Positions 1-8,753 of a stretch of 64,000 nt of DNA are shown here, piece after piece. The notes under the pieces were generated by a model, which was given only the letters and a program-made list of their open reading frames with translations, did not search any database and was not told the origin of the DNA. How positions within the stretch are numbered: position 1 is the stretch's first letter; each line of letters begins with the position of its first letter. This DNA comes from Streptomyces griseocarneus. Lineage in GTDB: Bacteria; Actinomycetota; Actinomycetes; Streptomycetales; Streptomycetaceae. Where the stretch lies: positions 496,001 to 560,000 of the forward strand of contig PENC01000002.1 of the NCBI GenBank assembly GCA_003674045.1, in the 5' to 3' direction. The position numbers were made by a program, and so were the translations under genes.

Positions 1-187
1 CGATGACCTCCACGTGGTGCCCGAGGCGGGCGAGCTCGCGCGAGAGGTGGCGGACGTAGACGCCCTGACCGCCGCAGAACGGGTTCCCTTTATAGGTGAG
101 CAGAGCGATCCGCAGCGGGCGGTCGCCGCCCCCCTCCACGCGGGTGCCGTCGGACGAGAGTGCTGCCTCTGCGGCCTCAGCGGTCAC
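1..187 (-). CDS. Glycosyltransferase family 4, N-terminal part (cut by window edge)
   Basis: Only the first 62 codons lie in the window. The start is a GTG at 187, with an AAGGAGG ribosome binding site about 8 bases upstream. After a short acidic lead the protein reads RIALLTYKGNPFCGGQGVYV and then HLSRELARLGHHVEV. This is the usual N-terminal strand, glycine-rich loop and first helix of a GT-B glycosyltransferase of family GT4, which uses a nucleotide-sugar donor. The acceptor cannot be told from this fragment. The gene diverges from the kstR-like gene across an intergenic region that holds a KstR box, so it may belong to the same regulon. The family call is good; the specific function is unknown. 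Confidence 0.75.
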   Translation of the reverse strand, partial: MTAEAAEAALSSDGTRVEGGGDRPLRIALLTYKGNPFCGGQGVYVRHLSRELARLGHHVEVI

Positions 188-242
188 TCTCGGGCCTCCT
201 TGTCGCTGCTGTCCCGCCGGAGCGTAACGGGCCGCGCTAACC

Positions 243-256
243 TAGAACAAGTTTCA
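243..256. promoter_or_regulatory. KstR box
   Basis: The sequence TAGAACAAGTTTCA matches TNNAACNNGTTNNA, the binding consensus known for KstR, at all eight fixed positions. It lies between the divergent glycosyltransferase and the KstR-like gene, about 150 bases before the latter's ATG. Autoregulation of kstR is known in mycobacteria. Binding here is inferred. Confidence 0.7.
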
Positions 257-406
257 GACTGGGTTGTCCAGAAGCCTCGAATCTACCGGCCGGACAGCCG
301 GTCGAGCGGGCCGGATCGGGTGATTCGCGCCACGGCCCGACCGCTGCCATGCTGTGCCGTCCGGGCCGTACGGACACGCTGGATGGATTGCCAGGGAACG
401 GGACAC

Positions 407-1141
407 ATGACTACGGACTCCACTACGGGCTCCCGGCCGCGGGCCGCGTCGGCACCGGCGGGCGCGCCCGCGCCGTCCGGGCAGCTCACGCCGTCCGGGC
501 CTGCCCTGACCGAACGTCAGGAGGCCCGGCGACGCCGCATCCTGGCGGCCACCACGCGGCTGGCGACCCGCGGCGGCTTCGACGCGGTGCAGATGCGGGA
601 GGTCGCCGAGTCGGCGGATGTCGCGCTCGGCACGCTCTACCGCTACTTCCCGTCCAAGATCCACCTGCTGGTGGCCACCATGCAGGACCAGCTCCAGCAG
701 CTCCACGAGACGCTGCGCAGGCGCCCTCCGACGGACGGCGACCCGGCGGCGCGCGTGGCGCAGACCCTGATGCGGGCCTTCCGCGCGATGCAGCGGGAGC
801 CGCACCTGGCGGACGCGATGGTGCGTGCCCTCACGTTCGCCGACCGCTCGGTGAGCTCGGAGGTCGACACGGTCTCGCGGCTGACCACGGCGATCATCCT
901 GGACGCGATGGGACCGGTGACGGGCCCGGCGGCTCCGGGCCCGGGCGTCTCCCCGGCCGCCGCCCCGGCCCCGACCCCGGAGCAGCTCTCGGCCGTGCGC
1001 GTCATCGAGCACACCTGGCACTCGGCACTGATCACCTGGCTGTCGGGGCGGGCCTCCATCGCCCAGGTGAAGATCGACATCGAGACGGTCTGCCGCCTCA
1101 TCGGGCTCACGTTTCCCGCCCACCCCGTCAGTGCGCGCTGA
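407..1141 (+). CDS. kstR: TetR-family regulator, KstR-like (steroid catabolism repressor)
   Basis: The protein has 244 residues. The chosen start is the ATG at 407, which has a GGGAACGGG leader; the open frame extends upstream, but only through low-quality sequence. After a Pro/Ala-rich tail of about 35 residues comes a TetR DNA-binding domain, RRRRILAATTRLATRGGFDA then VALGTLYRYFPSKIHLL. The ligand domain reads MQREPHLADAMVRALTFAD and later HTWHSALITWLSGRAS. These blocks match mycobacterial KstR as I know it, which represses cholesterol uptake and side-chain genes and is released by a steroid-CoA intermediate. A perfect KstR box upstream supports the name. The fadA5/cyp125-like pair near 35-37 kb is the likely target in this window. 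Confidence 0.8.
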   Translation: MTTDSTTGSRPRAASAPAGAPAPSGQLTPSGPALTERQEARRRRILAATTRLATRGGFDAVQMREVAESADVALGTLYRYFPSKIHLLVATMQDQLQQLHETLRRRPPTDGDPAARVAQTLMRAFRAMQREPHLADAMVRALTFADRSVSSEVDTVSRLTTAIILDAMGPVTGPAAPGPGVSPAAAPAPTPEQLSAVRVIEHTWHSALITWLSGRASIAQVKIDIETVCRLIGLTFPAHPVSAR

Positions 1142-1373
1142 TCGCCCGTCATTTCGGGATTGATCCGTAAAGCCGGATCCCGCCAAGTGCCAACAAGACA
1201 TTCCGGGGGGCGCGTTCGAGTGAACTTGGGGCGCGCATGGCGAGAACTGTGCGCCCTTGCGCCCCCCGCAGGTGCGTTATCCACACCCCTCGTGGTGTCA
1301 CCCAACGGTATGAATGGGGCGACACCCGGCGCAGTGCCGCGCCGGGAAAAGCGGGAGGGCGGGGGCAGACACC

Positions 1374-1991
1374 GTGATCCGGGTCCTACTGGTGCACGAC
1401 ATCCATCTGCTGCGCGCGGCCCTGGCGGTGCTCATCGCCAGAGAGCCGGACCTGGAGGTCTCGGCGGCTCCCTGGACCCGTGCGGCGATCATGTCCCGCG
1501 CCGTGCTGCCGGACGTGTGCGTGGTCGACATGGACAGCCCTGAGGCCGGGGGCCCCGACGGCCTGCGCCGGCTGGCCGGCCGCGCTCCGGCCGGTCCCGC
1601 GGACGGGTCCCCCGCGCTCCTCGCCCTGGCCACGGCGGAACGCCCGGGGCCGCTGCGCCGGGCGTACGAGGAGCGAGCCCTGGGGTACTTGAGCAAAAAC
1701 GCTTCACCTGATCGCCTCGTGGAAGGGATACGGCATGTGGCCAAAGGCGAGCGCTACATCGACGAATCGCTCGGCTACAGCTTCCTCCAGGCCTCCGAGA
1801 TCCCGCTGACGAGACGTGAACTGACCGTCCTCTCCCTGGCCGCCGAGGGCGCCACGATCGGCGAGATCGCCCGCAGCCTCCACCTGTCGAACGGCACGGT
1901 GCGCAACTACATGGCGGCGATAACCCGCAAGACGGGAGCACGGAACCGGGTGGACGCGATCCGCATCTCGCGGGGTGCGGGGTGGGTGTGA
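1374..1991 (+). CDS. ramR: RamR/AmfR-like response regulator (LuxR type)
   Basis: The protein has 205 residues from a GTG at 1374 preceded by GGGAGGG. An N-terminal receiver-like domain keeps the likely phospho-acceptor Asp52 (VCVVDMD) and the conserved Lys (LSKNA), but has a single acidic residue in the first pocket (VHD). Residues 145-200 form a LuxR/NarL helix-turn-helix, LTRRELTVLSLAAEGATIGE then NGTVRNYMAAITRK. It converges on the ramC-S-A-B homologues. In S. coelicolor RamR activates ramCSAB, and AmfR does the same in S. griseus. No histidine kinase is adjacent, consistent with RamR being an orphan regulator. Function is inferred from context and family. Confidence 0.8.
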   Translation: MIRVLLVHDIHLLRAALAVLIAREPDLEVSAAPWTRAAIMSRAVLPDVCVVDMDSPEAGGPDGLRRLAGRAPAGPADGSPALLALATAERPGPLRRAYEERALGYLSKNASPDRLVEGIRHVAKGERYIDESLGYSFLQASEIPLTRRELTVLSLAAEGATIGEIARSLHLSNGTVRNYMAAITRKTGARNRVDAIRISRGAGWV

Positions 1992-2027
1992 CGGCCTGCC
2001 CGGCGGGGACGGGGCGCCCTTAGGGGC

Positions 2028-2053
2028 CCGGGCGTCGGGACGAGGGCGCCCGG
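2028..2053. terminator. Hairpin between convergent ramR and ramB
   Basis: CCGGGCG and CGCCCGG form a perfect 7-bp stem with a 12-base loop, and further GGGCCC pairing is possible outside it. It sits in the short gap where ramR and ramB end head to head. There is no T-run, as is common for Streptomyces terminators. Confidence 0.45.
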
Positions 2054-2068
2054 ACTCCCGGGCCCCCG

Positions 2069-3841
2069 CTAACGCCCCACCCGCGGCCCCCCGTCGTCGA
2101 GCGCCCTCGTCCCCGCTCCCGCCCCTGCCCCCGCCAGGTCCCGGTACAGCGCGGACCCCTCCAGCAGTTCCCCGTGCGTACCCAGCAGCGCCCTCGGGCC
2201 GTCCATGACGAGGACGCGGTCGGCCCGGCGGGCGGAGGACATGCGGTGGGCGATGACGACGAGGGTGCCGCCCGGGCGCTGTGTGAAAGCGCGCTCGACG
2301 CGGGCCTCCGTGTCCGCGTCGAGGTGGCAGGTGGCCTCGTCCAGGAGGGCGATGGGGGCCGGGGACAGATAGGCGCGGGCGAGGGCGATGTGCTGGCGTT
2401 CGCCCGCGGAGAGCTCCGCCGGGGCGACGGAGGCGGTGAAGCCGCCGAGGCGGGAGACGAGGGCGGTCATGCCGAGGGCGTCGGCCGCCGCGGCCAGCTC
2501 CTGCCCGGAGACCCCGGGGACACCGTCCGGGCGGAGGTAGGCCAGGTTCTCGGCGAGGGTGCCGGAGAAGACATACGCCTCCTGCGGGATCAGCACCCGC
2601 TCGCCGCCCAGCCGTACCTCGCCCCTCGTCGGTGTCAGCAGCCCCGCCATGAGCCCGGTCAGCGTCGACTTGCCCACGCCGCTCGGCCCCACGATCACCA
2701 GGTGCCCGCCCGTGGGCACGACGAGGTCGAGGCCGCGGACGACGGGGTCGGCGTGCGGGCCGTAGGAGAAGGTGAGGCCGCGGAGTTCGACGGCGGCCGG
2801 TGGCCGGGCGGGCCGCCGGAGCGGCGGGGCGGCGGCCGTGGCGCGTTCCGCCGTCAGGCGCCGCACCACCACCGCCAGCCGTGACCCGCTCACCCCCAGC
2901 CCGTGCACCAGGTCCTGGAGGGCGGGCAGCAGCGACTGCGTCAGATAGGCGAGGGCGCCGACCAGCGCGCCGGGGGTGACGCCGCGGTCCAGCAGCCACG
3001 GCGTGGCGGCCAGCAGCACGACGACCGGGAGCCTGCCCGCGACCGCCAGGGCGCCGACGCGCACCACGGACCAGCGGGCCAGCGCGCGGGAGGCGCGGAG
3101 TCCGTCGTCCACGAGGGCTCCGGCCGCCGCGCGGACGTGCGCTTCGGCGCCCCCGGCGGTGATGTCCCGCAGTCCGCGCGTCACTTCGCCGAGGGACTGG
3201 GCGATGGCCTCGTCGGCGGCGAGGTACGCCTCCTGGCGGCGGGCGAGCGGCCGCAGCGTCGCCAGGAACAGCAGCAGACCGGCGACGAGCGGCGGGACCA
3301 CGACCGCGAGCAGCACCGGCGCGAGCAGGGACAGCCCCACCAGCGCGCCGGCCGCCGTGAAGACGAAGGTCCGCGCGACCATGACCAGCCCGGCGAACGC
3401 GTCACGGGCGATCTCGACCTGGTGCGTGAGCCGGGACACGGCCGCGTCGTCCCCGTCCCGCAGGGCCCGGGCCACGACCCGGTGGACGAGCCGGTCGCGC
3501 AGCGGCTCGACGAGGGCGGCCACGCCGCCGTACGTGCGCCCGGTGCCGTACGCGCCGACGAGGACGGCGAGCGCGGCCAGGCCGAGCCAGCCGGCGCCGG
3601 TGCCGGGGCGGCCGTCGAGGAAGCCCCCGTCCAGGGCCCTGGCCAGGGCGTATCCCATGGCGAAGGTGTGCGCGGCCTCGACGGCCGACCATGCGGCGAG
3701 GCGCAACAGCGCCGGGCGGCGCGCCGCCAGGAACCGCAGCCCGCGCCGGGGCAGGGAGCCGGACTCGACGACCTCCGCGTCGGCCGGCCGCGTACGCGCC
3801 CGCGCACCGCGCCGCCTCCGCCGGTCACCGCGTCGTGTCAT
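2069..3841 (-). CDS. ramB: ABC transporter, fused membrane and ATPase domains (RamB/AmfA-B type)
   Basis: The protein has 590 residues from an ATG at 3841; a GTG one codon earlier is also possible. It is a half-transporter with an N-terminal six-helix membrane domain (about residues 30-310) followed by an ATPase with Walker A IVGPSGVGKST, signature ELSAGERQHIALARAY, Walker B IALLDEATCHLD and switch IAHR. The start lies 17 bases inside the end of ramA, so the two are translationally coupled and probably form a heterodimer. In S. coelicolor, RamAB is implicated in export of the SapB peptide. This is the last gene of the cluster. A degenerate partner is unlikely, as both ATPases look intact. Confidence 0.8.
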   Translation of the reverse strand: MTRRGDRRRRRGARARTRPADAEVVESGSLPRRGLRFLAARRPALLRLAAWSAVEAAHTFAMGYALARALDGGFLDGRPGTGAGWLGLAALAVLVGAYGTGRTYGGVAALVEPLRDRLVHRVVARALRDGDDAAVSRLTHQVEIARDAFAGLVMVARTFVFTAAGALVGLSLLAPVLLAVVVPPLVAGLLLFLATLRPLARRQEAYLAADEAIAQSLGEVTRGLRDITAGGAEAHVRAAAGALVDDGLRASRALARWSVVRVGALAVAGRLPVVVLLAATPWLLDRGVTPGALVGALAYLTQSLLPALQDLVHGLGVSGSRLAVVVRRLTAERATAAAPPLRRPARPPAAVELRGLTFSYGPHADPVVRGLDLVVPTGGHLVIVGPSGVGKSTLTGLMAGLLTPTRGEVRLGGERVLIPQEAYVFSGTLAENLAYLRPDGVPGVSGQELAAAADALGMTALVSRLGGFTASVAPAELSAGERQHIALARAYLSPAPIALLDEATCHLDADTEARVERAFTQRPGGTLVVIAHRMSSARRADRVLVMDGPRALLGTHGELLEGSALYRDLAGAGAGAGTRALDDGGPRVGR

Positions 3842-5522
3842 CACCGAACACCGCCCGGTAGTCGGCCAGTCGCCAGAGCTGTTCGTGCGTGCCCGTCGCC
3901 CGGACGCGGCCCGCGTCGAGCCAGGCGACGAGGTCGGCGCGGGCGGCCGTCGACGGGCGGTGGGCGACGACGACGCGGGTGCGTGCCGCGACGTCGCGCA
4001 TGAGGGCCGTCGTGACCTCGTGTTCCGTGACCGTGTCGAGGCTGGACGTCGCGTCGTCCAGGATCAGCACGCGGGGCGCGTGCGCGAACGCCCGGGCCAG
4101 GCCGAGGCGTTGCCACTCGCCGCCGGAGAGGGGTGCCTCGGCGCACGGGGTGGCGTAGCCGCGCGGGAGTTTCCGTACGAAGCCGTCCGCGCGGGCGGCG
4201 CGGGCCGCGGCCCTGACCGCCGCCCGCCCCGGGTCGTAGGCGCCGAAGGCCAGGGTGCCGCCGATCGTGCCGCCCAGCAGGGCGGGCCGGGCGAAGGCGT
4301 AGCCGACCGCGCGCCGCAGCTCGTCACGCCCGAGCTCGCGCAGGGGGACGCCGTCGAGCGCGACGGTGCCGGTGTCCGGGTCGGCCAGCCGCCCGGCCAG
4401 TTCGGCCAGGACGGACTTCCCCGTGCCGGAGCGCCCCACGACGGCCAGCGTCGTACCGCCCGGCACGGTCAGGTCCAGGCCGCGCAGGACCTGCCTGCCG
4501 CCGCGCACCACGCCGACGCCGCGCAGCTCCAACGTGCCTTCACCGTCCGGAAGTCGGCGCCCTTCGGCCTCGTACGGCATGGCGGGCACGGCGAGGACGT
4601 CGGCGAGGCGCCCGGCGGCGGAGCGGGCGCGGACCGCCGCGTTCAGACGGCCGGTGAGCATGCCGATGCCGGTGGCGAGGACGGCGTAGCGGGACGCGGC
4701 CAGCAGATCCCCGACGCTCAACAGCCCCTGGGACAGGCGCAGTCCGGCGACGGCGAGCACGGCGATCTGCAGCAGCGGGACGACGGTGACGGCCTGTGCC
4801 GCGGCCCGCCCCTGCACCCGCCACATGCGCCGCCCCTGCCGCGACAGCTCGGGCAGGGGCGTGAGCACGCGCTCGCGCTCGCGCTCGGCGGTCCCGGCGG
4901 CGGCGATCGTACGGGCTCCGCCGACGGCCTCGACGAGCCGCCCGGCGATGTCCCCCTGAAGCCGCTGGTACTGCGCGACACAGTCGGAGGACGCCCGCGC
5001 CAGCGCCCGCAGCAGCAGGGCCAGCAGCGGCGCCCCCGCGAGGAACACCACGGCCAGCCAGGGATCGATCAGCCCCAGGCCCACCACACCCCCGACCGGC
5101 GCCGCGACCGAGGCGACGGTGGCGGCGAGGGTCCCGGGGGCGGTGCCCGCGTCGGCAGCGTTGCCGACGAGCCGGGTGACGAGGTCCCCGGCCGGGAAGC
5201 GGTGGATCGCACGAGGCCCGGTGGCGAGGACATGTCCCAGCAGACGGTGGCGCAGCCAGGCGGTCGAGCGAGCGGCCGTGGTCCCGGTGAGCAGCCCGTC
5301 GAGCCCGTCCAGAACGGCACCGCCGCAGAGCAGGGCGGCACTCAGCACCACCCACCGCCTCGCCTCACCACCACTCCGGGCCAGAAGCAGATCCAGGGTG
5401 TGCCCGAGCACGACGGGCAGGACGAGGGCGGCACCGGTGGAGGCGAGCGAGACGAACGCGATCGCGACACCCCGCGCGGCACTGTGCCGAAGGGTGAGCA
5501 AGAGCAGGGAACACGCGGGCAT
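3825..5522 (-). CDS. ramA: ABC transporter, fused membrane and ATPase domains (RamA type)
   Basis: The protein has 565 residues from an ATG at 5522 preceded by AAAGGGA. The frame stays open further upstream, but that part is made of a dispersed repeat. It has an N-terminal membrane domain (residues about 1-300) and an ATPase with Walker A VVGRSGTGKS, signature APLSGGEWQRLGLARAF, Walker B RVLILDDATSSLD and switch VVVAHR. It overlaps ramB by 17 bases. About 200 bases with a repeat copy separate it from ramS, so it may have its own promoter or depend on read-through from ramC. It is inferred to export the lanthipeptide together with RamB. Confidence 0.8.
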   Translation of the reverse strand: MPACSLLLLTLRHSAARGVAIAFVSLASTGAALVLPVVLGHTLDLLLARSGGEARRWVVLSAALLCGGAVLDGLDGLLTGTTAARSTAWLRHRLLGHVLATGPRAIHRFPAGDLVTRLVGNAADAGTAPGTLAATVASVAAPVGGVVGLGLIDPWLAVVFLAGAPLLALLLRALARASSDCVAQYQRLQGDIAGRLVEAVGGARTIAAAGTAERERERVLTPLPELSRQGRRMWRVQGRAAAQAVTVVPLLQIAVLAVAGLRLSQGLLSVGDLLAASRYAVLATGIGMLTGRLNAAVRARSAAGRLADVLAVPAMPYEAEGRRLPDGEGTLELRGVGVVRGGRQVLRGLDLTVPGGTTLAVVGRSGTGKSVLAELAGRLADPDTGTVALDGVPLRELGRDELRRAVGYAFARPALLGGTIGGTLAFGAYDPGRAAVRAAARAARADGFVRKLPRGYATPCAEAPLSGGEWQRLGLARAFAHAPRVLILDDATSSLDTVTEHEVTTALMRDVAARTRVVVAHRPSTAARADLVAWLDAGRVRATGTHEQLWRLADYRAVFGDDTTR

Positions 5523-5555
5523 GGGTTCCCTTTCCACGAAGTACGTGAGACGAAG

Positions 5556-5634
5556 CCCCTTTAGGGGCGCGGGGCTGTGACATTGTGCGGCTCCGCCGCG
5601 TGGGCGCGAGCAACCACACGCAACCCGCAGCCGC
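5556..5634 (+). repeat. Dispersed hairpin repeat, copy 1 (long form)
   Basis: The copy starts with GGGGCGCGGGG, then an insert ending in the hairpin GCGGCTCCGCCGC, then GCGCGAGCAACCAC. It lies between ramS and ramA. Six more copies occur in the window, at about 19.55, 21.95, 34.40, 38.56, 48.38 and 50.38 kb. Confidence 0.8.
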
Positions 5635-5720
5635 ACACAAACAGCAAGAGGCACCCCAATAGGCGCAGGCCTGGGCGCCCCCGCAAAAGAGACGCCCAGG
5701 CGGTCACCAAAGGTGCCGCA

Positions 5721-5840
5721 TCACAGACAGAGCAGCACGCTCACGTCACTGACGCAGGACAGCAGGCTGACCGTGCTGGCGCCGCCGCCACCGTCGTGCC
5801 GCTCCTCGGATTCCATGTTCTGCAGGTCGAGAAGTGCCAT
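5721..5840 (-). CDS. ramS: SapB/AmfS-like class III lanthipeptide precursor
   Basis: This gene of 39 codons runs from an ATG at 5840, with AAAGGAA about 8 bases upstream, to a TGA at 5721-5723. Residues 1-9 read MALLDLQNM, matching the conserved LFDLQ-type leader motif of RamS/AmfS. A run of four glycines (residues 17-20) ends the leader region. The core holds two copies of Ser-x2-Ser-x3-Cys: Ser22-Ser25-Cys29 and Ser31-Ser34-Cys38, the arrangement that RamC-type enzymes turn into (methyl)labionin or lanthionine rings in SapB. Residue 39 is Leu. The gene begins 32 bases after ramC. The product is expected to be a morphogen that lowers surface tension for aerial growth. Confidence 0.88.
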   Translation of the reverse strand: MALLDLQNMESEERHDGGGGASTVSLLSCVSDVSVLLCL

Positions 5841-5872
5841 GGTGGGTTCCTTTCCGTGGGGACGGGTTCTCG

Positions 5873-8518
5873 TTACGACTCCACAACCGCGTGGAGCCGG
5901 CTCTGGGGTGCCCGGAGGGGCGGGAGGAACGGCAGCTGTGCCGGGCGGTCGCCGAGGGCGGAGCCCAGGGCGAGCAGGCAGCCGGCCGTGCCGGTGGTGA
6001 GGTCCATGGAGAGGCGCATCATCTGGCTGCCGGGGAAGGCGAGCCCGCCCTCGTAGGCCATGGCGTACCAGGACAGCGCGCGCACCTGCGCGTCCACGTG
6101 CGCGGGCAGCGCGCCGGGCGCGGTGGTGCGGCTCAGGTGCAGGATCATCCCGGCGCGGCCCTGGAACAGGCCGGGCTGGACGTAGAAGCGCGACCGCGCC
6201 GCCAGAAGGATGCCCTCGCGGGCCCCGGTGAGCGCGGGGTCGGGGGCCGGGGAAAGAGCGGCGTAGTCGTCCAGGACCATGCCGATGCCCACGCTGCCGT
6301 CGTCGAGGTAGGGCATGACGCGCCAGCCCTCGTCGACCTGGAGGGAGCCGTTGGCCTGGCGTGCGCAGCGGTCGAGGTCGGTGCGCAGGGCGGCTTCGGC
6401 GAGTTCGAGCAGCGCGGGGACGCGCGTGCGCTCGTACAGCCGCAGGAAGAGCAGGGCCGGGCCGGTCGCGCCACGCGTCAGACCGGCGCGGCGGCCGGGT
6501 GCGGCGGGGTCCGTGCTCATCCGGTCGGCGAGGATCTGTGCGGCCTCCACGGCCCGTTCACGGAGCCGTGTCTCGCCCGTGGTCGTGGCGAGGTGGTCGA
6601 GGACGAGGCCGACGCCCGCGAGGCCGCTGCGCAGGTCGGAGGCGAGCCGCTGCCATTTCTCGCCGAGCAGCGCGTCGACGAGGTCGAGGGCGCGCCCGGT
6701 GTGCCCGAGACGGTCGAGGACGAGGGCGACCCCGGCCGTGCCGTCGTAGAGCCCGAGCGGGGTGCCGGGCGGCACCGGGCCGGTGTGCTCCAGCAGCCAG
6801 CGCTCGCCCGCCTCGTAGCGCTCCGCGCCGGTCTCGGCGAGGGCGTGCAGCACCCCGGCGGCGCCGTGCGCGAGCCCGAGGCCGCCGCCGTCGGAGAACT
6901 GGGCGATGTCACCGGGGAACAGCCGGTCGTCGCGGCCGGGCGTGGCGGAGGCGAGGATCGCGCGGACCATCGCGTCGCGGCTGCGCGGCCAGTCGTACGG
7001 CTCGGGAAGCGGCGGACGGGATATGAGGCGTGACTCACGTGCATCACGCGGCTTCGGGGCGATGTCGCGCGTGATCTCCGCGACCGCCTCGTCGAGGAAC
7101 TCCCGCGGTACGGGAAACTCTTCGGCGATGACGTCGGCCAGGTGTGCGGCCTTCCCGCGGTCGATCACGAACAGCGTGGTGACCGGCAGGAAGAGGGCGA
7201 GCCGCAGGCAGGCCAGCGCGTAGCGGTCCACGTCGACGCCCCTGCGGTCCGGCGGGGCGAAGAAGCCGGGGTGGGCGACGACCTGCCTGCCGTGCTCGGC
7301 GGCGGGGGCGGCGGCCTCGAAGTCGATGAGGGCGACGGAGCCCTCGTCGGGGGCGACCATGATGTTGAACATGTGCAGGTCGTTGAAGACCAGCCCCCGG
7401 GCGTGCACGGCGGTGACCGCCTCCTCGACGGCCCGGTGGACGCGCAGTGCCCAGGCCGTGTAGTCGGTGACGGCGGCCGGGTCCGGGTCGGAGGCGAGCA
7501 GCGGGTGGCGCTCGGCGAAGAAGGAGTTGAGCGGGCGGCCCTCGATGAAGTCCATGACGAGGAACGCGTGATCGCCGAGGGTGAACCAGTCGCGCACCTC
7601 GGGCGCGATGCCGAGCCCGGACAGCCGCTCCAGGGCCGTCCTCTCGCGCTCCAGCCGGGCGATGGCGTCGGCGCCGTCGGAGGCGAGCCCGGCGTGCGGA
7701 CGGCCCTCCTTGAGGACGACCTTGCGGCCGTCGCGGGTGTCGGTCCCGGCGTAGACGCCGCCGCCGTTGGAGAAGTGCAGGGCCTTCTCGATGCGGTACG
7801 GGAGGTCGCCGACCGTGGTGGAGTTGCGCGCGGCGAGGTGGGGTTCGAGGAAGGCGGGCAGGCTCACCCACGCGGGCACCTGGAACGCGGGCGTCCGCAG
7901 GTCGGGCACGAGGCGGCCCTCGCCGTTCTCGACGGCGGGGACGAGCGTGCCGCGCTCGTCGACGCAGTAGCGCCGGGCGAACGCGCCGTAGCGCACGAAG
8001 AGCGGGCCCTCCCCCCAGCGCAGGTCGGTGAGGATGTACGGCCCGGGCCGCCCGCCGATGACGCCGTGCAACTCGCCGAGCGCCCGGTGGAGTTGCTCCT
8101 CGTCCGCCGGGTAGACGGTGATGAACTTCCCGCTGTGGTCGCGCCCCGCGTACTTGGTGTTGCGCAGGTGCAGCAGGTGCGGCCCCGGGACGAACTTGAA
8201 CGGTATGCCGCGCGGGACGCAGTAGTCCCAGACGTCGGCGGCGGTCTTGTCGGCGGTGTCGGCGGTCGCGGACACATGGATCTTCCACCCCTGGAGGGGC
8301 TGGCGCCCGTTGTCCGGTGGCATCAGGTGCAGCCAGTCACCACTGCGGGCCGTGCTCCAGCCGTCCGGCACGGGGCGGCGCGCTGTCTCGAACAGCGCGC
8401 CGCCCGCCGCGTCCTCGCCGGAGGCTTTTCCAGCGGATTTCCCAGGGACGGACAACCGGTCCGGGGTCTCGTAGAAGTGCCTGTCCGCCAGGCAGTAGAC
8501 CTCGTACCGCTTGTCCAT
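5873..8518 (-). CDS. ramC: Class III lanthipeptide synthetase (RamC/AmfT)
   Basis: The protein has 881 residues from an ATG at 8518 with a GAGGGGGAC ribosome binding site; open sequence upstream looks non-coding. Three parts are visible. The N-terminal phospho-lyase-like region spans about residues 1-210. A Ser/Thr kinase domain follows at about 225-480, with a glycine loop HFSNGGGVYAGT, the Lys in VVLKEGR, a catalytic loop LVFNDLHMFNI and ALIDFEAA in place of DFG. A C-terminal LanC-like cyclase spans about 540-881, with GLAHGAAGVLHAL and GLFQGRAGMILHL. Typical LanC zinc ligands are not evident, as in other class III enzymes. It phosphorylates, eliminates and cyclises Ser/Cys residues of the RamS-like peptide. 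Confidence 0.9.
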   Translation of the reverse strand: MDKRYEVYCLADRHFYETPDRLSVPGKSAGKASGEDAAGGALFETARRPVPDGWSTARSGDWLHLMPPDNGRQPLQGWKIHVSATADTADKTAADVWDYCVPRGIPFKFVPGPHLLHLRNTKYAGRDHSGKFITVYPADEEQLHRALGELHGVIGGRPGPYILTDLRWGEGPLFVRYGAFARRYCVDERGTLVPAVENGEGRLVPDLRTPAFQVPAWVSLPAFLEPHLAARNSTTVGDLPYRIEKALHFSNGGGVYAGTDTRDGRKVVLKEGRPHAGLASDGADAIARLERERTALERLSGLGIAPEVRDWFTLGDHAFLVMDFIEGRPLNSFFAERHPLLASDPDPAAVTDYTAWALRVHRAVEEAVTAVHARGLVFNDLHMFNIMVAPDEGSVALIDFEAAAPAAEHGRQVVAHPGFFAPPDRRGVDVDRYALACLRLALFLPVTTLFVIDRGKAAHLADVIAEEFPVPREFLDEAVAEITRDIAPKPRDARESRLISRPPLPEPYDWPRSRDAMVRAILASATPGRDDRLFPGDIAQFSDGGGLGLAHGAAGVLHALAETGAERYEAGERWLLEHTGPVPPGTPLGLYDGTAGVALVLDRLGHTGRALDLVDALLGEKWQRLASDLRSGLAGVGLVLDHLATTTGETRLRERAVEAAQILADRMSTDPAAPGRRAGLTRGATGPALLFLRLYERTRVPALLELAEAALRTDLDRCARQANGSLQVDEGWRVMPYLDDGSVGIGMVLDDYAALSPAPDPALTGAREGILLAARSRFYVQPGLFQGRAGMILHLSRTTAPGALPAHVDAQVRALSWYAMAYEGGLAFPGSQMMRLSMDLTTGTAGCLLALGSALGDRPAQLPFLPPLRAPQSRLHAVVES

Positions 8519-8598
8519 CGCGTCCCCCTCGGCTTTGCGCTGCGTCGAGATTTCCACGGCGGGAGGGGGCGAACCAGTCTCAGCTGTCATGAACAAGG

Positions 8599-8613
8599 CA
8601 TGCGGAACGCATG
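8599..8613. promoter_or_regulatory. Inverted repeat upstream of ramC
   Basis: CATGCG-GAA-CGCATG is a perfect 6-bp inverted repeat about 80 bases before the ramC start. It is a candidate operator for RamR or another regulator. No known RamR consensus was matched. Confidence 0.35.
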
Positions 8614-8753
8614 AGTAACCGGGGCGGGCGCCGGGCCACGGCATCCGGGTCGGTCCACGCCGGGTCGGCCAGGGCACAGGCGTGTCCCGGCTCCCGCGCC
8701 TATCGTTGTACTGCGCGGCCGCTGAGACCAGTGGCAGCGGGGAGGAGCGTCAG

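Noticed and set aside
14..406. N-terminal extension of the KstR-like frame
   Set aside because: The extension crosses the KstR box and the opposite glycosyltransferase gene. KstR proteins do not have such a part.
2976..5564. Long plus-strand open frame (862 codons) opposite ramA and ramB
   Set aside because: It is antisense to two clear ABC transporters, is Ser/Arg/Pro-rich with no motifs, and exists only because high-GC codons leave few stops.
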